Shown: positions 46,952 to 55,897 of the stretch, in pieces
Numbering within the stretch: the stretch's first letter is position 1
Layout: the number at the start of each line of letters is the position of its first letter
Assembly: GCF_002735645.1 (NCBI RefSeq)
Contig: NZ_PDZG01000015.1
Coordinates: forward strand, 1-64,000
Reading direction: 5' to 3'
Length of the DNA: 64,000 bases
DNA from: Iodobacter sp. BJB302
GTDB lineage: Bacteria > Pseudomonadota > Gammaproteobacteria > Burkholderiales > Chitinibacteraceae
The notes under the pieces: model-generated
Databases searched by the model: none
What the model saw: the letters and a program-made list of their open reading frames with translations, nothing else
Told to the model about the DNA's origin: nothing
Program-made: the position numbers and the translations under genes

Positions 46952-47719
46952 ATGAAGCTTTTCCTTGCTTATATGCTTTTACTTTTTGCAGCAAAAATAT
47001 CTGCGGCAGAGAAAGTCATTATCGAAGGCGATGATGATTATGCACCTTATTCTTTTATTGAAAACGGGCAATATAAAGGCATTTATGTTGATTTTTTAAA
47101 GCTTGCAGCAGAAAAACTGGCCCCTGATTATTTGCTGGAGCTGCGGCCTGTTCCATGGAAGCGTGGTTTAAAAGGCATTGAAAATGGCCGTGTTTTTGCT
47201 TTGTTTCCGCCTTATCTGAATAAAGACCGCCGTTATATACAGGCTTATTCTGTGCCAGTTTACCGGGAGCGCGTGGTGCTGTTTTGCCGGGAAGATATGA
47301 TTTCTCCCTCTCATAAGGTATTTCCAAATGATTTTTATGGTTTGCTTATTGGCGTTAATCTTGGATTTACACTAGGTGACAAAATGGTGGCTGCGGTTAA
47401 ATCAGGCAGGCTGAGTATTGAGGAGGTGAAAGGCAATGATCCAAATATTAAAAAATTACTGGTGGGCCGGATCGCTTGTTATGCGAATGACAGATTATCC
47501 GTTATTTACAGTCTGAGAAAATGGAAAAATGCGTTTGAGGCATCAAAAATAAAACTAATTGAAGCGGCAGAAATTTCTGAAGAAGATGCCTTTATTGCGT
47601 ATGGCAGTGAGTATAAGTGGCCTGAAAAAGAAGACTTTATTTTAAAAATGAATATGGCTATTGAAGAGCTGAAAAAAACCGGCATTATTACGAAAATGAT
47701 TAATGAATATACCCAGTAA
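46952..47719 (+). CDS. Periplasmic solute-binding protein, SBP_bac_3 type
   Basis: A 255-residue exported protein. The signal peptide (MKLFLAYMLLLFAAKISAA) is cut probably before EK. The mature part starts EKVIIEGDDDYAPYSFIENGQYKG, the pattern of family 3 amino-acid-type binding proteins, with WKRGLKGIENG further on. No transporter genes are next to it, so it may serve a distant permease or a sensor. I start at MKLFLAY; the longer frame from 46850 lacks a ribosome site and signal peptide at its start. Confidence 0.8.
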   Translation: MKLFLAYMLLLFAAKISAAEKVIIEGDDDYAPYSFIENGQYKGIYVDFLKLAAEKLAPDYLLELRPVPWKRGLKGIENGRVFALFPPYLNKDRRYIQAYSVPVYRERVVLFCREDMISPSHKVFPNDFYGLLIGVNLGFTLGDKMVAAVKSGRLSIEEVKGNDPNIKKLLVGRIACYANDRLSVIYSLRKWKNAFEASKIKLIEAAEISEEDAFIAYGSEYKWPEKEDFILKMNMAIEELKKTGIITKMINEYTQ

Positions 47720-47736
47720 TTATTCTGCGGCCTGCA

Positions 47737-48951
47737 TTACCTCTTATAAAGCCGGTCCCTTTTTGCAAGTGCCGGAAATTTTTTGATCCAGATGCCTGCT
47801 ACCATCAGGGTGCCTGCGCCACCCATTATGACCGATGGCACGGTACCGAATGCGGCCGCTGTCAGGCCTGATTCAAATTCCCCCAACTGGTTGGATGCGC
47901 CAATAAAAAGCGCATTGACGGCGCTGACTCTGCCCCGCATTTCATCCGGCGTTTCAAGCTGTACCAGCGATGATCGGATAACCACACTAATCATATCGCT
48001 TGCCCCCAGGATCACGAGCGCCAGCAGTGATAAGGGAAATGAGCGGGATGCCCCAAACACCATGGTTGCGATGCCAAAAAGCGCTACGGCAGCAAACATC
48101 AGCTTGCCCACCCGCCGCTGCGGCGGGTACCAGGCCAGCCAGACGGACATCCCTAAGGCACCAACTGCAGGTGCAGAGCGTAATGCACCCAGCCCCACCG
48201 GGCCGGTGAGCAGGATATCCCGGGCATAAACCGGCAGCAGGGCGGTGGCTCCGCCAAGTAAAACGGCAAAGAGATCAAGCGAGATAGCACCGAGCAGCTC
48301 GGGTTTGCTGCGGATATAGCGTATCCCTGCCAGTAAGGCGGGCAGGCGTGCCTCGGTGCTGATGGCTCTGGGCAAGGCGGCAGGTAATTGCATGATCAGC
48401 CAGAGTGCCAGTAAATAGAGCGCTGCGCTGATGCTATACACGCTGCTGGCACCCAATACATATAAAAAACCGCCCAGAGCAGGCGAGATAATCGTGGCGG
48501 CCTGCATGCCGGATGAGGATGCCGCTAAAGCGGAGGGCAGCAGGGCTGATGGAACCAGGCTCGGTAACAAAGCCTGCAGGGCGGGCATTTCAAAGGTGCG
48601 GGCGGTGCCCAGAATCACGGCCAGCAGAAAAATCCATTCACGGCCAAGCTGTGCCTGAGTGGCCACCCAGGCCAGCGCCAGTGCTGTCAGCGCTTGTACC
48701 AGCTGGCTGATGGCCACAATACGGCCCCTGTCATAGCGATCTGCTGCATCGCCTGCAGAGAGCATAAACAAAAGGCGCGGTGCAAATTGTGCAAGGCCAA
48801 TCAGGCCAAGATCTAAAACCTGGTGGCTTTGCGAGTACACCTGCCACGCCAGTGCAACCGATAAAATCTGGAAGCCACTCGCGCTGAGCACGCGGGTAAA
48901 CCAGAATAAAATAAAGGCCTTGCTTTTGCGTAAGCTGGCGGGCTCGCTCAT
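47737..48951 (-). CDS. MFS transporter, EntS-like
   Basis: A 404-residue major facilitator protein with about twelve membrane helices. The typical loop 2-3 motif appears as DAADRYDRGRIV and a late loop has LVQLETPDEMRGRVSAVNALF, as in the EntS/enterobactin-exporter-like branch. Likely an exporter, substrate unknown. Start at MSEPASLRK with AGAGG seven bases upstream, 31 bases after the permease stop, so it is likely the third gene of the amino-acid uptake operon. Confidence 0.88.
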   Translation of the reverse strand: MSEPASLRKSKAFILFWFTRVLSASGFQILSVALAWQVYSQSHQVLDLGLIGLAQFAPRLLFMLSAGDAADRYDRGRIVAISQLVQALTALALAWVATQAQLGREWIFLLAVILGTARTFEMPALQALLPSLVPSALLPSALAASSSGMQAATIISPALGGFLYVLGASSVYSISAALYLLALWLIMQLPAALPRAISTEARLPALLAGIRYIRSKPELLGAISLDLFAVLLGGATALLPVYARDILLTGPVGLGALRSAPAVGALGMSVWLAWYPPQRRVGKLMFAAVALFGIATMVFGASRSFPLSLLALVILGASDMISVVIRSSLVQLETPDEMRGRVSAVNALFIGASNQLGEFESGLTAAAFGTVPSVIMGGAGTLMVAGIWIKKFPALAKRDRLYKR

Positions 48952-48982
48952 TGAAAGGCCTCTGCCCGATCGGGCTGTGTGT

Positions 48983-49651
48983 TTATCTGATATACATTTT
49001 GTTAAGTCTTTCTTCCAGCTTTCTTTGTACGCCTTCAAATGAGGCACTCATTGCCCAGTAAATGGCTGCCGCAGCCAAATAAAGCGGGAAAGGCTGAAAG
49101 GTGGTGGCAATTACTTCCTTACTTGCCAGCATCAGCTCGCTGACCGAAATCACCGAAACCAGTGAGGTATCTTTAATCAGGCTGATCAGGCTGTTAGAAA
49201 GGCTGGGCACGGCCAGGCGCAAAGCTTGTGGCGCCACGACATAGCGCAGCGTCTGGCTGTTGGTCAGCCCCAAGCTTTTACCCGCGTCCCACTGGCCCTG
49301 TGTAATGCCATTGATAGAGCCACGCAGCGTTTCAGATAAGTAGGCGCCGACATTCAGGCTCAGTGCCAGTACACCGGCTGTCAGCGGCTCAAATTGGATG
49401 CCGATACTGGGCAGGCCAAAATAAATCACAAAGAGTTGCACTAACAGTGGTGTGCCACGGATGCAGCTGACATACACGGCGCTTAACTGCGCCAGCACGG
49501 GTAACTTGCTCAGCCGGATTATGACAACCAGTATGGCGATCAGTAATCCACCCAGCATGGAAGCCAAAGCTAGAAACAGCGTATAGCCTGCGCCTTGCAG
49601 CAGGATAGGAAAGGCGTCTTTAAGCAGCTGAATTAAACCGGGTAAATCCAT
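48983..49651 (-). CDS. Amino-acid ABC transporter permease (cystine-type)
   Basis: A 222-residue His/Glu/Gln/Arg/opine-type permease with five membrane helices and the EAA loop (GSINGITQGQWDAGKSLGLTNSQTLRYVVAPQALR) that contacts the ATPase. The sequence YVSCIRGTPLLVQLFVIYFGLP is close to the cystine permease TcyL/YecS. The partner binding protein is encoded 95 bases upstream; no ATP-binding gene follows, as would be usual. Confidence 0.92.
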   Translation of the reverse strand: MDLPGLIQLLKDAFPILLQGAGYTLFLALASMLGGLLIAILVVIIRLSKLPVLAQLSAVYVSCIRGTPLLVQLFVIYFGLPSIGIQFEPLTAGVLALSLNVGAYLSETLRGSINGITQGQWDAGKSLGLTNSQTLRYVVAPQALRLAVPSLSNSLISLIKDTSLVSVISVSELMLASKEVIATTFQPFPLYLAAAAIYWAMSASFEGVQRKLEERLNKMYIR

Positions 49652-49661
49652 TAATCACTCC

Positions 49662-49693
49662 AAAAATAAAAGCCCCCGGTTATTACAGGGGGC
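49662..49693 (-). terminator. Terminator/attenuator between binding protein and permease
   Basis: GCCCCC (49672-49677) and GGGGGC (49688-49693) form a six-bp GC stem with a ten-base loop; on the minus strand it is followed by TTTTATTTTT. Position between the two genes suggests partial termination, giving more binding protein than permease. Confidence 0.85.
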
Positions 49694-49746
49694 GCAGGTC
49701 TTGCTCATCTGGCAGATTCTGTGTGTTGGGAATCTGCCATGATATT

Positions 49747-50535
49747 TTACTGTGCAACAGGCGGTTTGCTTACATCACGGTCAAACCATTTTTTCGAGAT
49801 TTTTGTGAAACTACCATCTGCTTGTAAATCCGCCAAGGCTTTATTGAGCGAGGCCTTAAATTTAGGGTTGCCTTTCACAAAAGGGATGCCTGATTTTTCA
49901 AGATCACCCAAGGGCGCGCCTGCTTTAAGCGGCAGCTTGGTTTTCTTTACAATGTACGGAATCAGCAGGCTGTCGTTCAGTGCTGCATCAATGCGGCCAA
50001 GGGCCAGGTCTTGTAAATATTCTTGCGAGCCTGGATAGGTTTTAACATCAATCCTGCCAACTGCCTTAGCGATGTCTGCGTAATTAGTGCCCTGGCCAAG
50101 ACCTAGTTTTTTGCCTTTTAAATCATCCAGATTTTTAAAGCTGCGTGTTTCATTGCTGCGCACAATCAGCTGCGGGCTGGAGATGGTGTAAGGCTCGGAG
50201 AAGTCAAAAGTCTCCTTGCGTTTATCAGTAATACCAACCTGATTGATCACAATATCGTACTTGCCAGCTTGTAAGCCTGCCAGCATTGCGCTCCATTCGC
50301 TGGTGCTGAATTCCGCTTTTACACCCAGCTTTTGGGCTAAGGCTTTGGCCAATTCAACTTCAAACCCTGTTAATTCATTGTTTTCTTTGTAGTTAAATGG
50401 AGGGTAAGTGCCTTCAACTGCAATTTTTAAGGTTCCGCGTTGTTTTACGGTATCCAGTAAATCAGCGGCAGAGGCATGCAGGGTAAAGCCCAGCAGGCTG
50501 GCTGCAAGTAAGAATTTGCGCATATTTATATTCAT
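49747..50535 (-). CDS. Cystine-type amino-acid binding protein
   Basis: A 262-residue periplasmic binding protein of family 3. Signal peptide MRKFLLAASLLGFTLHASAA after a short start, mature part from about residue 25. Family motifs GTLKIAVEGTYPPFNYKENNELTGFEVELAKALA, GKYDIVINQVGITDKRKETFDFSEPY and GQGTNYAD are close to the cystine-binding TcyJ/FliY proteins. First gene of the uptake operon with the permease; start at 50535 or four codons later. Confidence 0.92.
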   Translation of the reverse strand: MNINMRKFLLAASLLGFTLHASAADLLDTVKQRGTLKIAVEGTYPPFNYKENNELTGFEVELAKALAQKLGVKAEFSTSEWSAMLAGLQAGKYDIVINQVGITDKRKETFDFSEPYTISSPQLIVRSNETRSFKNLDDLKGKKLGLGQGTNYADIAKAVGRIDVKTYPGSQEYLQDLALGRIDAALNDSLLIPYIVKKTKLPLKAGAPLGDLEKSGIPFVKGNPKFKASLNKALADLQADGSFTKISKKWFDRDVSKPPVAQ

Positions 50536-50904
50536 TTTTGATCTAAAGTATTGCTTCCAAATGCAATATTCGCATGATTGCTGAAAGCTGAACAGTATTT
50601 TTTGCTTGCTATTGGCATGGTAATTTTGCCTGTGCTCAGAGGCTACAGATTTTGGCTTGCTGAGGCAGAAGCTGGATAGCCAAAAAAAGACTTACCTCTT
50701 CCGTTTAAAGTAATCCAGGCTGCTCGTTTACAGGCTTTGCCGAATATTCAGATTTGCGGGAAAGCGCCGTATTTTCTATGCAGGAAGGTCAGATTTTAAT
50801 GTGCAATATGGGGTTTTTGTATTGAATATTTATTGCAAAGATGGAGTTTAATGCGGCCGGGAAACTGAATTGATGGGGGGGCTGAAATACGGATGGGCAG
50901 GGTA
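50536..50904. promoter_or_regulatory. 369-bp gap upstream of the cystine-type operon
   Basis: No gene. It holds the promoter of the binding-protein operon on the minus strand and the 3' end of the next solute-binding gene. I saw no strong hairpin or operator I could defend. Confidence 0.4.
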
Positions 50905-51609
50905 TCAGTGATATTTATTTTCGATGGCGAGGTTGGTACCGTCTTTATCCATATCCTGTAATGTTTTATTGAAATTGTCTATTTTTGCCTGGCTGGTTTT
51001 TAAATTACAGGCCAGATACATTTCTGTCTGGTTAAACAGCAAAATAGGAATGATTTTATCACTCAGGTTTTTTCTTTTTAAAAGATACAGCCCCAGCAGC
51101 TCGCCACTAGCCCAGAAATCAAAACGGTTGCTGAGCAGTTTTTGCGGGTTATCTTCATCTGCTTTGGCAAGATCAGTTTTAAAGCCATTTTTTTCTAAAT
51201 ACTCTGCAATGGCATCACCCCGGTAAGCCCCTATTGTATAAGCTTTTAATTCTTTCAGGTTTTTAGGGCTGCGGGTATCGCCTGTTCTGGCAAAGATATA
51301 CCAATTGTTTTTGACTAACGGGCCTACCCATTTAAATAAAGCCTCGCGCTCTGGTGTGCGCGTGGTTGAAAAAACACAGGTGTCTGTTTCTTTTTGCGCT
51401 AATTGAAATGCTCTTAGCCAAGGGTAGGGCGTGATAGTAAAAGCTTCTTTGCTGCGCCGCATGACTTCACTTACTTTTTCTGTAGAAATGCCGCTGACCT
51501 TTTGTGTTTTGGGATCGACAATATTAAAAGGCGGATAGTCTTCAGTAGTGAGTGTTAAGGCCAGCGCATGGCCTGAGATCAGACTGAATAAAAAGAGAAT
51601 AAATTTCAT
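50905..51609 (-). CDS. Periplasmic solute-binding protein, orphan
   Basis: A 234-residue exported protein with signal peptide MKFILFLFSLISGHALA. The mature start LTLTTEDYPPFNIVDPKTQKVSGISTEKV is typical of family 3 binding proteins of the group often found without a transporter in Vibrio, Shewanella and related bacteria; PWLRAFQLAQKETDTCVFSTTRTPERE follows that pattern. It may act in sensing. GGAT is upstream of the chosen ATG; the longer frame from 51786 would hide the signal peptide. Confidence 0.82.
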   Translation of the reverse strand: MKFILFLFSLISGHALALTLTTEDYPPFNIVDPKTQKVSGISTEKVSEVMRRSKEAFTITPYPWLRAFQLAQKETDTCVFSTTRTPEREALFKWVGPLVKNNWYIFARTGDTRSPKNLKELKAYTIGAYRGDAIAEYLEKNGFKTDLAKADEDNPQKLLSNRFDFWASGELLGLYLLKRKNLSDKIIPILLFNQTEMYLACNLKTSQAKIDNFNKTLQDMDKDGTNLAIENKYH

Positions 51610-52042
51610 TTTTTTATCCAAATAAGGCGGCACACCTGCTTGCTGATAAAAAGGTGCTTGAAAATGTGAAAGCCTGGAGTAAAGAAAGCTGGCAGGGGCT
51701 GACGAGCATTCATCCGCGTTATTCACTGCCTTCTTTGTTGAGCTGATGCTTTGTTTTAGACCTTTCATGAGCAAAGTACAACACAAGCCCTAGGATGCCA
51801 GAGCCTGAATGCCTGGCCAAAAGTTCCACAGGAAAGCACTAACAGATCAATTTTTTATAGCCAAATGATATAAAAAAAGGATAAGCTAGCTACATAGATC
51901 GATTTGTTCTAAAAAACAACGATAATCAGCTTTTTTATGATGCGCTTTGAGGGATTACTCATGTTTAAGCCTTGGCCTTGTTCTTGTCGACGCTCTTTTA
52001 ATTGCCAAAAAGGAATGTGATTAACGAGTGTGTGAGGTGTGT
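51610..52042. promoter_or_regulatory. Divergent promoter region, orphan binding protein / 2OG oxygenase
   Basis: 433 bp without a convincing gene. It is AT-rich near 51840-51930 and must hold promoters for both flanking genes. No palindrome strong enough to name an operator. Confidence 0.45.
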
Positions 52043-53047
52043 GTGAGTTTGCCAATACTGGATTTAGCATTATTTGACAGCGCTGATCGTGAAGCGTTTT
52101 TGCGTGATTTGCGCCTTGCAGCGCGTGATTACGGCTTTTTTTATCTGCGTGGCCATGGGCTCAGCCTGCAATACCAGCAGGATATGCTGCAGCTGGCTAA
52201 GCAATTTTTTGCCCTGAGTGACGCCGAAAAAACCGCCGTGGCCATGGTTAATTCGCCGCATTTCAGGGGCTATACCCGTCTTGGCGGTGAGCTAACGGCA
52301 GGGCGTGCCGATCAGCGTGAGCAGTTCGACATTATGAATGAGGGCCTTGCTGCGCTGGATCAGCAGCCCGCATGGCGGCGTTTACGCGGGCCCAATCAAT
52401 GGCCGGCCAGCTTGCCCGCACTGAAGTCGGGCCTGCTGCTTTGGCAGGATACTTTAAGTGATATTTGCGAGCGTTTAATGCAGGCCTTTGCGCTGGCTTT
52501 GGGCCAGTCTGCTGATATTTTTGCGCCGCTTTACCGGGGAGAGCCATTTCAGCATCTGAAAATGATTCGCTACCCTGGCTCAACGCAGGCAGAGCAGGGC
52601 GTAGGCGCGCATAAAGATGCGGGCTTGCTTACGCTGGTGATGCAGGATACTCAATCCGGCCTGCAAGTGGCTACCGCAGAGGGCTGGCTGGATGCGCCGC
52701 CGGTTCCCGGCACCTTTGTGGTGAATATTGGCGAGCTGTTAGAGCTGTCGTCCAATGGCTATTTACGCGCCACGGTGCACAGGGTGGTGTCGCCACCGGC
52801 AGGGGTGGAACGTTTGTCTTATGCCTTCTTTATGGGGCCAAGGCTGGATGCCACGGTGCCGCTGCTGCAGCTTCCGGCGGCCCTTGCTCAAGAAGTACAG
52901 GGCGAAGCAAGCGATCCAGCCAATCGGCTATTTAGTCATGTTGGTGAAAATGTTTTAAAAGGCCGTATGCGCTCGCATCTTGATGTGGCGGCGCGGCATT
53001 ATTCTGATACAGCAGCCGTTTCTTTTTCTGCGCTTGCTGTTAATTAA
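52043..53047 (+). CDS. 2-oxoglutarate-Fe(II) oxygenase, IPNS-like
   Basis: A 334-residue dioxygenase of the isopenicillin-N-synthase-like class. Iron ligands: His190 and Asp192 (GAHKDAGLLTLV) and His246 (RATVHRVV); Arg257 with Ser (RLSYAFF) binds 2-oxoglutarate. An N-terminal DIOX_N part has ARDYGFFYLRGHGL. Start GTG at 52043 with GAGG five bases upstream; an earlier GTG exists. It ends ten bases before cbs, so they are co-transcribed. Substrate unknown, though an amino acid or sulfur compound would fit the neighbours. Confidence 0.9.
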   Translation: MSLPILDLALFDSADREAFLRDLRLAARDYGFFYLRGHGLSLQYQQDMLQLAKQFFALSDAEKTAVAMVNSPHFRGYTRLGGELTAGRADQREQFDIMNEGLAALDQQPAWRRLRGPNQWPASLPALKSGLLLWQDTLSDICERLMQAFALALGQSADIFAPLYRGEPFQHLKMIRYPGSTQAEQGVGAHKDAGLLTLVMQDTQSGLQVATAEGWLDAPPVPGTFVVNIGELLELSSNGYLRATVHRVVSPPAGVERLSYAFFMGPRLDATVPLLQLPAALAQEVQGEASDPANRLFSHVGENVLKGRMRSHLDVAARHYSDTAAVSFSALAVN

Positions 53048-53057
53048 GTGAGTATTT

Positions 53058-54434
53058 ATGAATTCCGCATCCATTTTATCTTTGATCGGTAATACCCCTG
53101 TGGTTGAAATTACCCAGCTTGATACTGGGCTTTGTCGTTTGTTTGTCAAACTTGAAAACCAAAATCCGGGTGGCTCGATCAAAGATCGTATTGCACTTTC
53201 GATGATAGAAGCGGCGGAGCAAAACGGGCAGCTCAAGCCCGGCGGCACGATTGTAGAAGCCACGGCAGGTAATACCGGCCTGGGGCTGGCTCTGGTGGCG
53301 GGGCGCAAGGGCTATCGCACTGTGCTGGTGGTGCCCGATAAAATGAGCCGTGAAAAAGTGCTGAACTTGCAGGCACTGGGTGCAGAAGTGATTCTGACCC
53401 GCTCTGATGTGGGCAAGGGCCACCCTGATTATTATCAGGATAAAGCCCGCCGCGTGGCGCAAGCGATTCCCGGAGCGTTTTATATTGATCAGTTCACTAA
53501 TCCCGCTAACCCCGCCGCGCATGAAACAACCACAGGGCCGGAAATCTGGCGTCAGCTCGATGAAAAAGTAGATGCGGTCGTGGTGGGCGTGGGCTCCAGC
53601 GGCACATTAACTGGCTTATCGCGCTTTTTTGCTAAAGTTTCCCCGAAAACTGAGTTTGTGCTGGCCGATCCGGTGGGCTCGATTCTGGCTGATTATGTAG
53701 AAACCGGCGCATTTGGCATGGCAGGCAGCTGGCTGGTGGAAGGCATAGGCGAAGATTTTGTACCGCCACAATTTGAAGGCGGCTCAATCAAACGCAGCTA
53801 CCGGATCAGCGATAAAGAAAGCTTTGAAACCGGCCGCGCTCTGCTGCAGGCCGAAGGCTTATTTGCAGGGGCTTCTTCCGGCACGCTGCTGGCCGCAGCA
53901 CTGCGCTATTGCCGTGAGCAAACCACGCCTAAACGTGTGGTGACTTTTATTGGTGACAGCGGCAATAAATACTTAAGTAAAATGTATAACGATCACTGGA
54001 TGATCGATCAGGGCATGATCGAGCACGCTAAAGCGGGCAATCTGGCCGATCTGATCAGCCGTCCGCACGCCAGCGGTGCCACCTTGATTGCCGACCCGGA
54101 TGAGCCGCTTTCCCAAGCCTGGCAGCGTATGCGCAGCAACGATGTATCGCAAATGCCGGTGCTGGAAAATGGCGAAATTGTAGGCATTATCGACGAGTGG
54201 GATTTGTTATTGTCTGTACACGGTGAGCCCCAGCAATTTGCTATGCCGGTGCGCGCCGCCATGAGCAGCAACGTTAAAACCCTTGCCCCTGATACATCCT
54301 TGCGCGATTTATTGCAGGTATTTAATGACGACAAAATCGCTGTGATTGCGGATAAGAAAATCTTTTACGGCCTGATTACCCAAAGCGATTTGCTCGCCTT
54401 TTGGCGCAAGAAATTTGTGAGTGAAGCGGCTTAA
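53058..54434 (+). CDS. cbs: Cystathionine beta-synthase
   Basis: A 458-residue PLP enzyme condensing serine (or O-acetylserine-type donors) with homocysteine. PLP Lys42 is in NPGGSIKDRIALSMIE; EATAGNTGLGLALVAG and VVVGVGSSGTLTGL bind cofactor phosphate and substrate. Two CBS domains occupy about 330-455 (DEPLSQAWQRMRSNDVSQMPV, MSSNVKTLAPDTSL). There is no N-terminal heme domain as in animal enzymes. Together with the next gene it forms the reverse trans-sulfuration path from methionine to cysteine. Confidence 0.95.
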   Translation: MNSASILSLIGNTPVVEITQLDTGLCRLFVKLENQNPGGSIKDRIALSMIEAAEQNGQLKPGGTIVEATAGNTGLGLALVAGRKGYRTVLVVPDKMSREKVLNLQALGAEVILTRSDVGKGHPDYYQDKARRVAQAIPGAFYIDQFTNPANPAAHETTTGPEIWRQLDEKVDAVVVGVGSSGTLTGLSRFFAKVSPKTEFVLADPVGSILADYVETGAFGMAGSWLVEGIGEDFVPPQFEGGSIKRSYRISDKESFETGRALLQAEGLFAGASSGTLLAAALRYCREQTTPKRVVTFIGDSGNKYLSKMYNDHWMIDQGMIEHAKAGNLADLISRPHASGATLIADPDEPLSQAWQRMRSNDVSQMPVLENGEIVGIIDEWDLLLSVHGEPQQFAMPVRAAMSSNVKTLAPDTSLRDLLQVFNDDKIAVIADKKIFYGLITQSDLLAFWRKKFVSEAA

Positions 54435-54496
54435 GCACCGCTGCATATTGAGTGCAGTTTGTATTTAAAGCACCTTTGATGAATAGGAAAAAGCGT

Positions 54497-54612
54497 TAAA
54501 TCCTGAACCACAGAGAGCACTGAGCGCACAAAGCTTCACTGAGAAAACCTAAAACCAGCTGGATTTCTCTGCGCCCTCTGTGCCCTCGTTTTACTCTGTG
54601 GTTCAGGATTTA
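54497..54612. repeat. CTCTGTG-family repeat, copy 6 (complete, 19-bp arms)
   Basis: The best copy. TAAATCCTGAACCACAGAG (54497-54515) and its exact complement (54594-54612) bound about 116 bp that also contain CACTGAG, CTCTGCGCCCTCTGTG and similar runs. It lies between cbs and the gamma-lyase gene. Confidence 0.9.
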
Positions 54613-54650
54613 GCCTTGCCACATAGTCATAACACCCCCGGAGCCATCCC

Positions 54651-55796
54651 ATGAGCACATTTGAAACGCTTGCCGTTACCAGCGGCCTGCATCGCGATCC
54701 ACTGGGTGCGATCAATACCCCGATTTATGCCTCTTCTACTTTCCGCCAGCCTTCCCCTGGGCAGCCAGATCAGTACGAGTATTCGCGCTCCAGCAATCCA
54801 ACACGCGATGCTTTTGAAGTGGCGATCGCCGCTTTAGAAGGCGGCACACGCGGCTATGCTTTTGCGTCCGGCATGGCCGCCATTGCCACGGTATTGGAGT
54901 TGTTGCCGGTAAATAGTCACTTAGTGGCGGTGGATGATTTATACGGCGGCAGCGGGCGTTTATTCGAAAAAGTAAAACAGCGTACCGCAGGCTTAACGGT
55001 GACTTATGTGCCAACCGGCGACTTAGAAGCGCTGCAAGCGGCTATCAAGCCAGAAACCCAAATGATCTGGATTGAAACACCGTCCAATCCTCTGAACCGC
55101 CTGAGTGATTTAAGCGCCATCGTGGCGATTGCCAAAGCGCACAGCATGCTTACAGTGGCCGACAATACTTTTGCGTCCCCCGCTTTGCAGCGCCCGCTGG
55201 AGCATGGCGTGGATATCGTGCTGCATTCGGCAACCAAATATTTGAATGGCCATTCTGATGTGATCGCCGGAGCGGTGGTGGTGGGGGATAACGCGGAGCT
55301 GGCGGAGCAATTAGGCTTTTTGCAAAACGCTATCGGCGCGGTGCTTGATCCGTTTCAAAGCTTTTTAGCGCTGCGGGGGATTCGTACGCTGGCGATTCGT
55401 ATGGAGCGGCATAATCATAATGCCCTGCGTATCGCTCAATGGCTGGAGCAACACCCGCGCGTTGAGCGCGTTTTATATCCTTACCTAGAAAGCCATCCTC
55501 AATATGCGCTGGCCAAAGCGCAAATGGCAGGCGGCGGCGGGGTGGTGTCGTTTTATCTGAAAGGGAACGACGCCGATGTGCATCAAGTGTTGACGCAGAC
55601 CAGACTGTTTACTCTGGCAGAAAGCCTGGGCGGTGTAGAAAGCCTGATCAGCCAGCCTGTGCGGATGACGCATGCTTCGGTGCCGCCAGAGCGCCGCGTA
55701 AAATTGGGCATCAGCGATAATCTGATTCGCCTGTCGGTGGGGATTGAAGGCCTTGAAGATTTGCTGGCTGATTTAGAGCAAGCGCTGGCTGCGTAA
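54651..55796 (+). CDS. Cystathionine gamma-synthase/lyase family enzyme
   Basis: A 381-residue PLP enzyme of the Cys/Met metabolism family. PLP Lys196 lies in SATKYLNGHSDV; early motifs YASSTFRQ and EYSRSSNPTRDAFE, and SLGGVESLISQPVRMTHAS are all typical. Sequence alone does not cleanly separate cystathionine gamma-synthase (metB) from gamma-lyase (mccB/cgl); the place right after cbs favours gamma-lyase, splitting cystathionine to cysteine. The gap to cbs is filled by the palindromic repeat. Confidence 0.93.
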   Translation: MSTFETLAVTSGLHRDPLGAINTPIYASSTFRQPSPGQPDQYEYSRSSNPTRDAFEVAIAALEGGTRGYAFASGMAAIATVLELLPVNSHLVAVDDLYGGSGRLFEKVKQRTAGLTVTYVPTGDLEALQAAIKPETQMIWIETPSNPLNRLSDLSAIVAIAKAHSMLTVADNTFASPALQRPLEHGVDIVLHSATKYLNGHSDVIAGAVVVGDNAELAEQLGFLQNAIGAVLDPFQSFLALRGIRTLAIRMERHNHNALRIAQWLEQHPRVERVLYPYLESHPQYALAKAQMAGGGGVVSFYLKGNDADVHQVLTQTRLFTLAESLGGVESLISQPVRMTHASVPPERRVKLGISDNLIRLSVGIEGLEDLLADLEQALAA

Positions 55797-55897
55797 GCTG
55801 ATATTCCTGGCGGGCACGGTCTTATGAAGATCTGTGTCTATCAAGCATCTTCTTAAACCGTTATCCTTTGCTTACTATTTTGTAAAAGGATTTTGTT

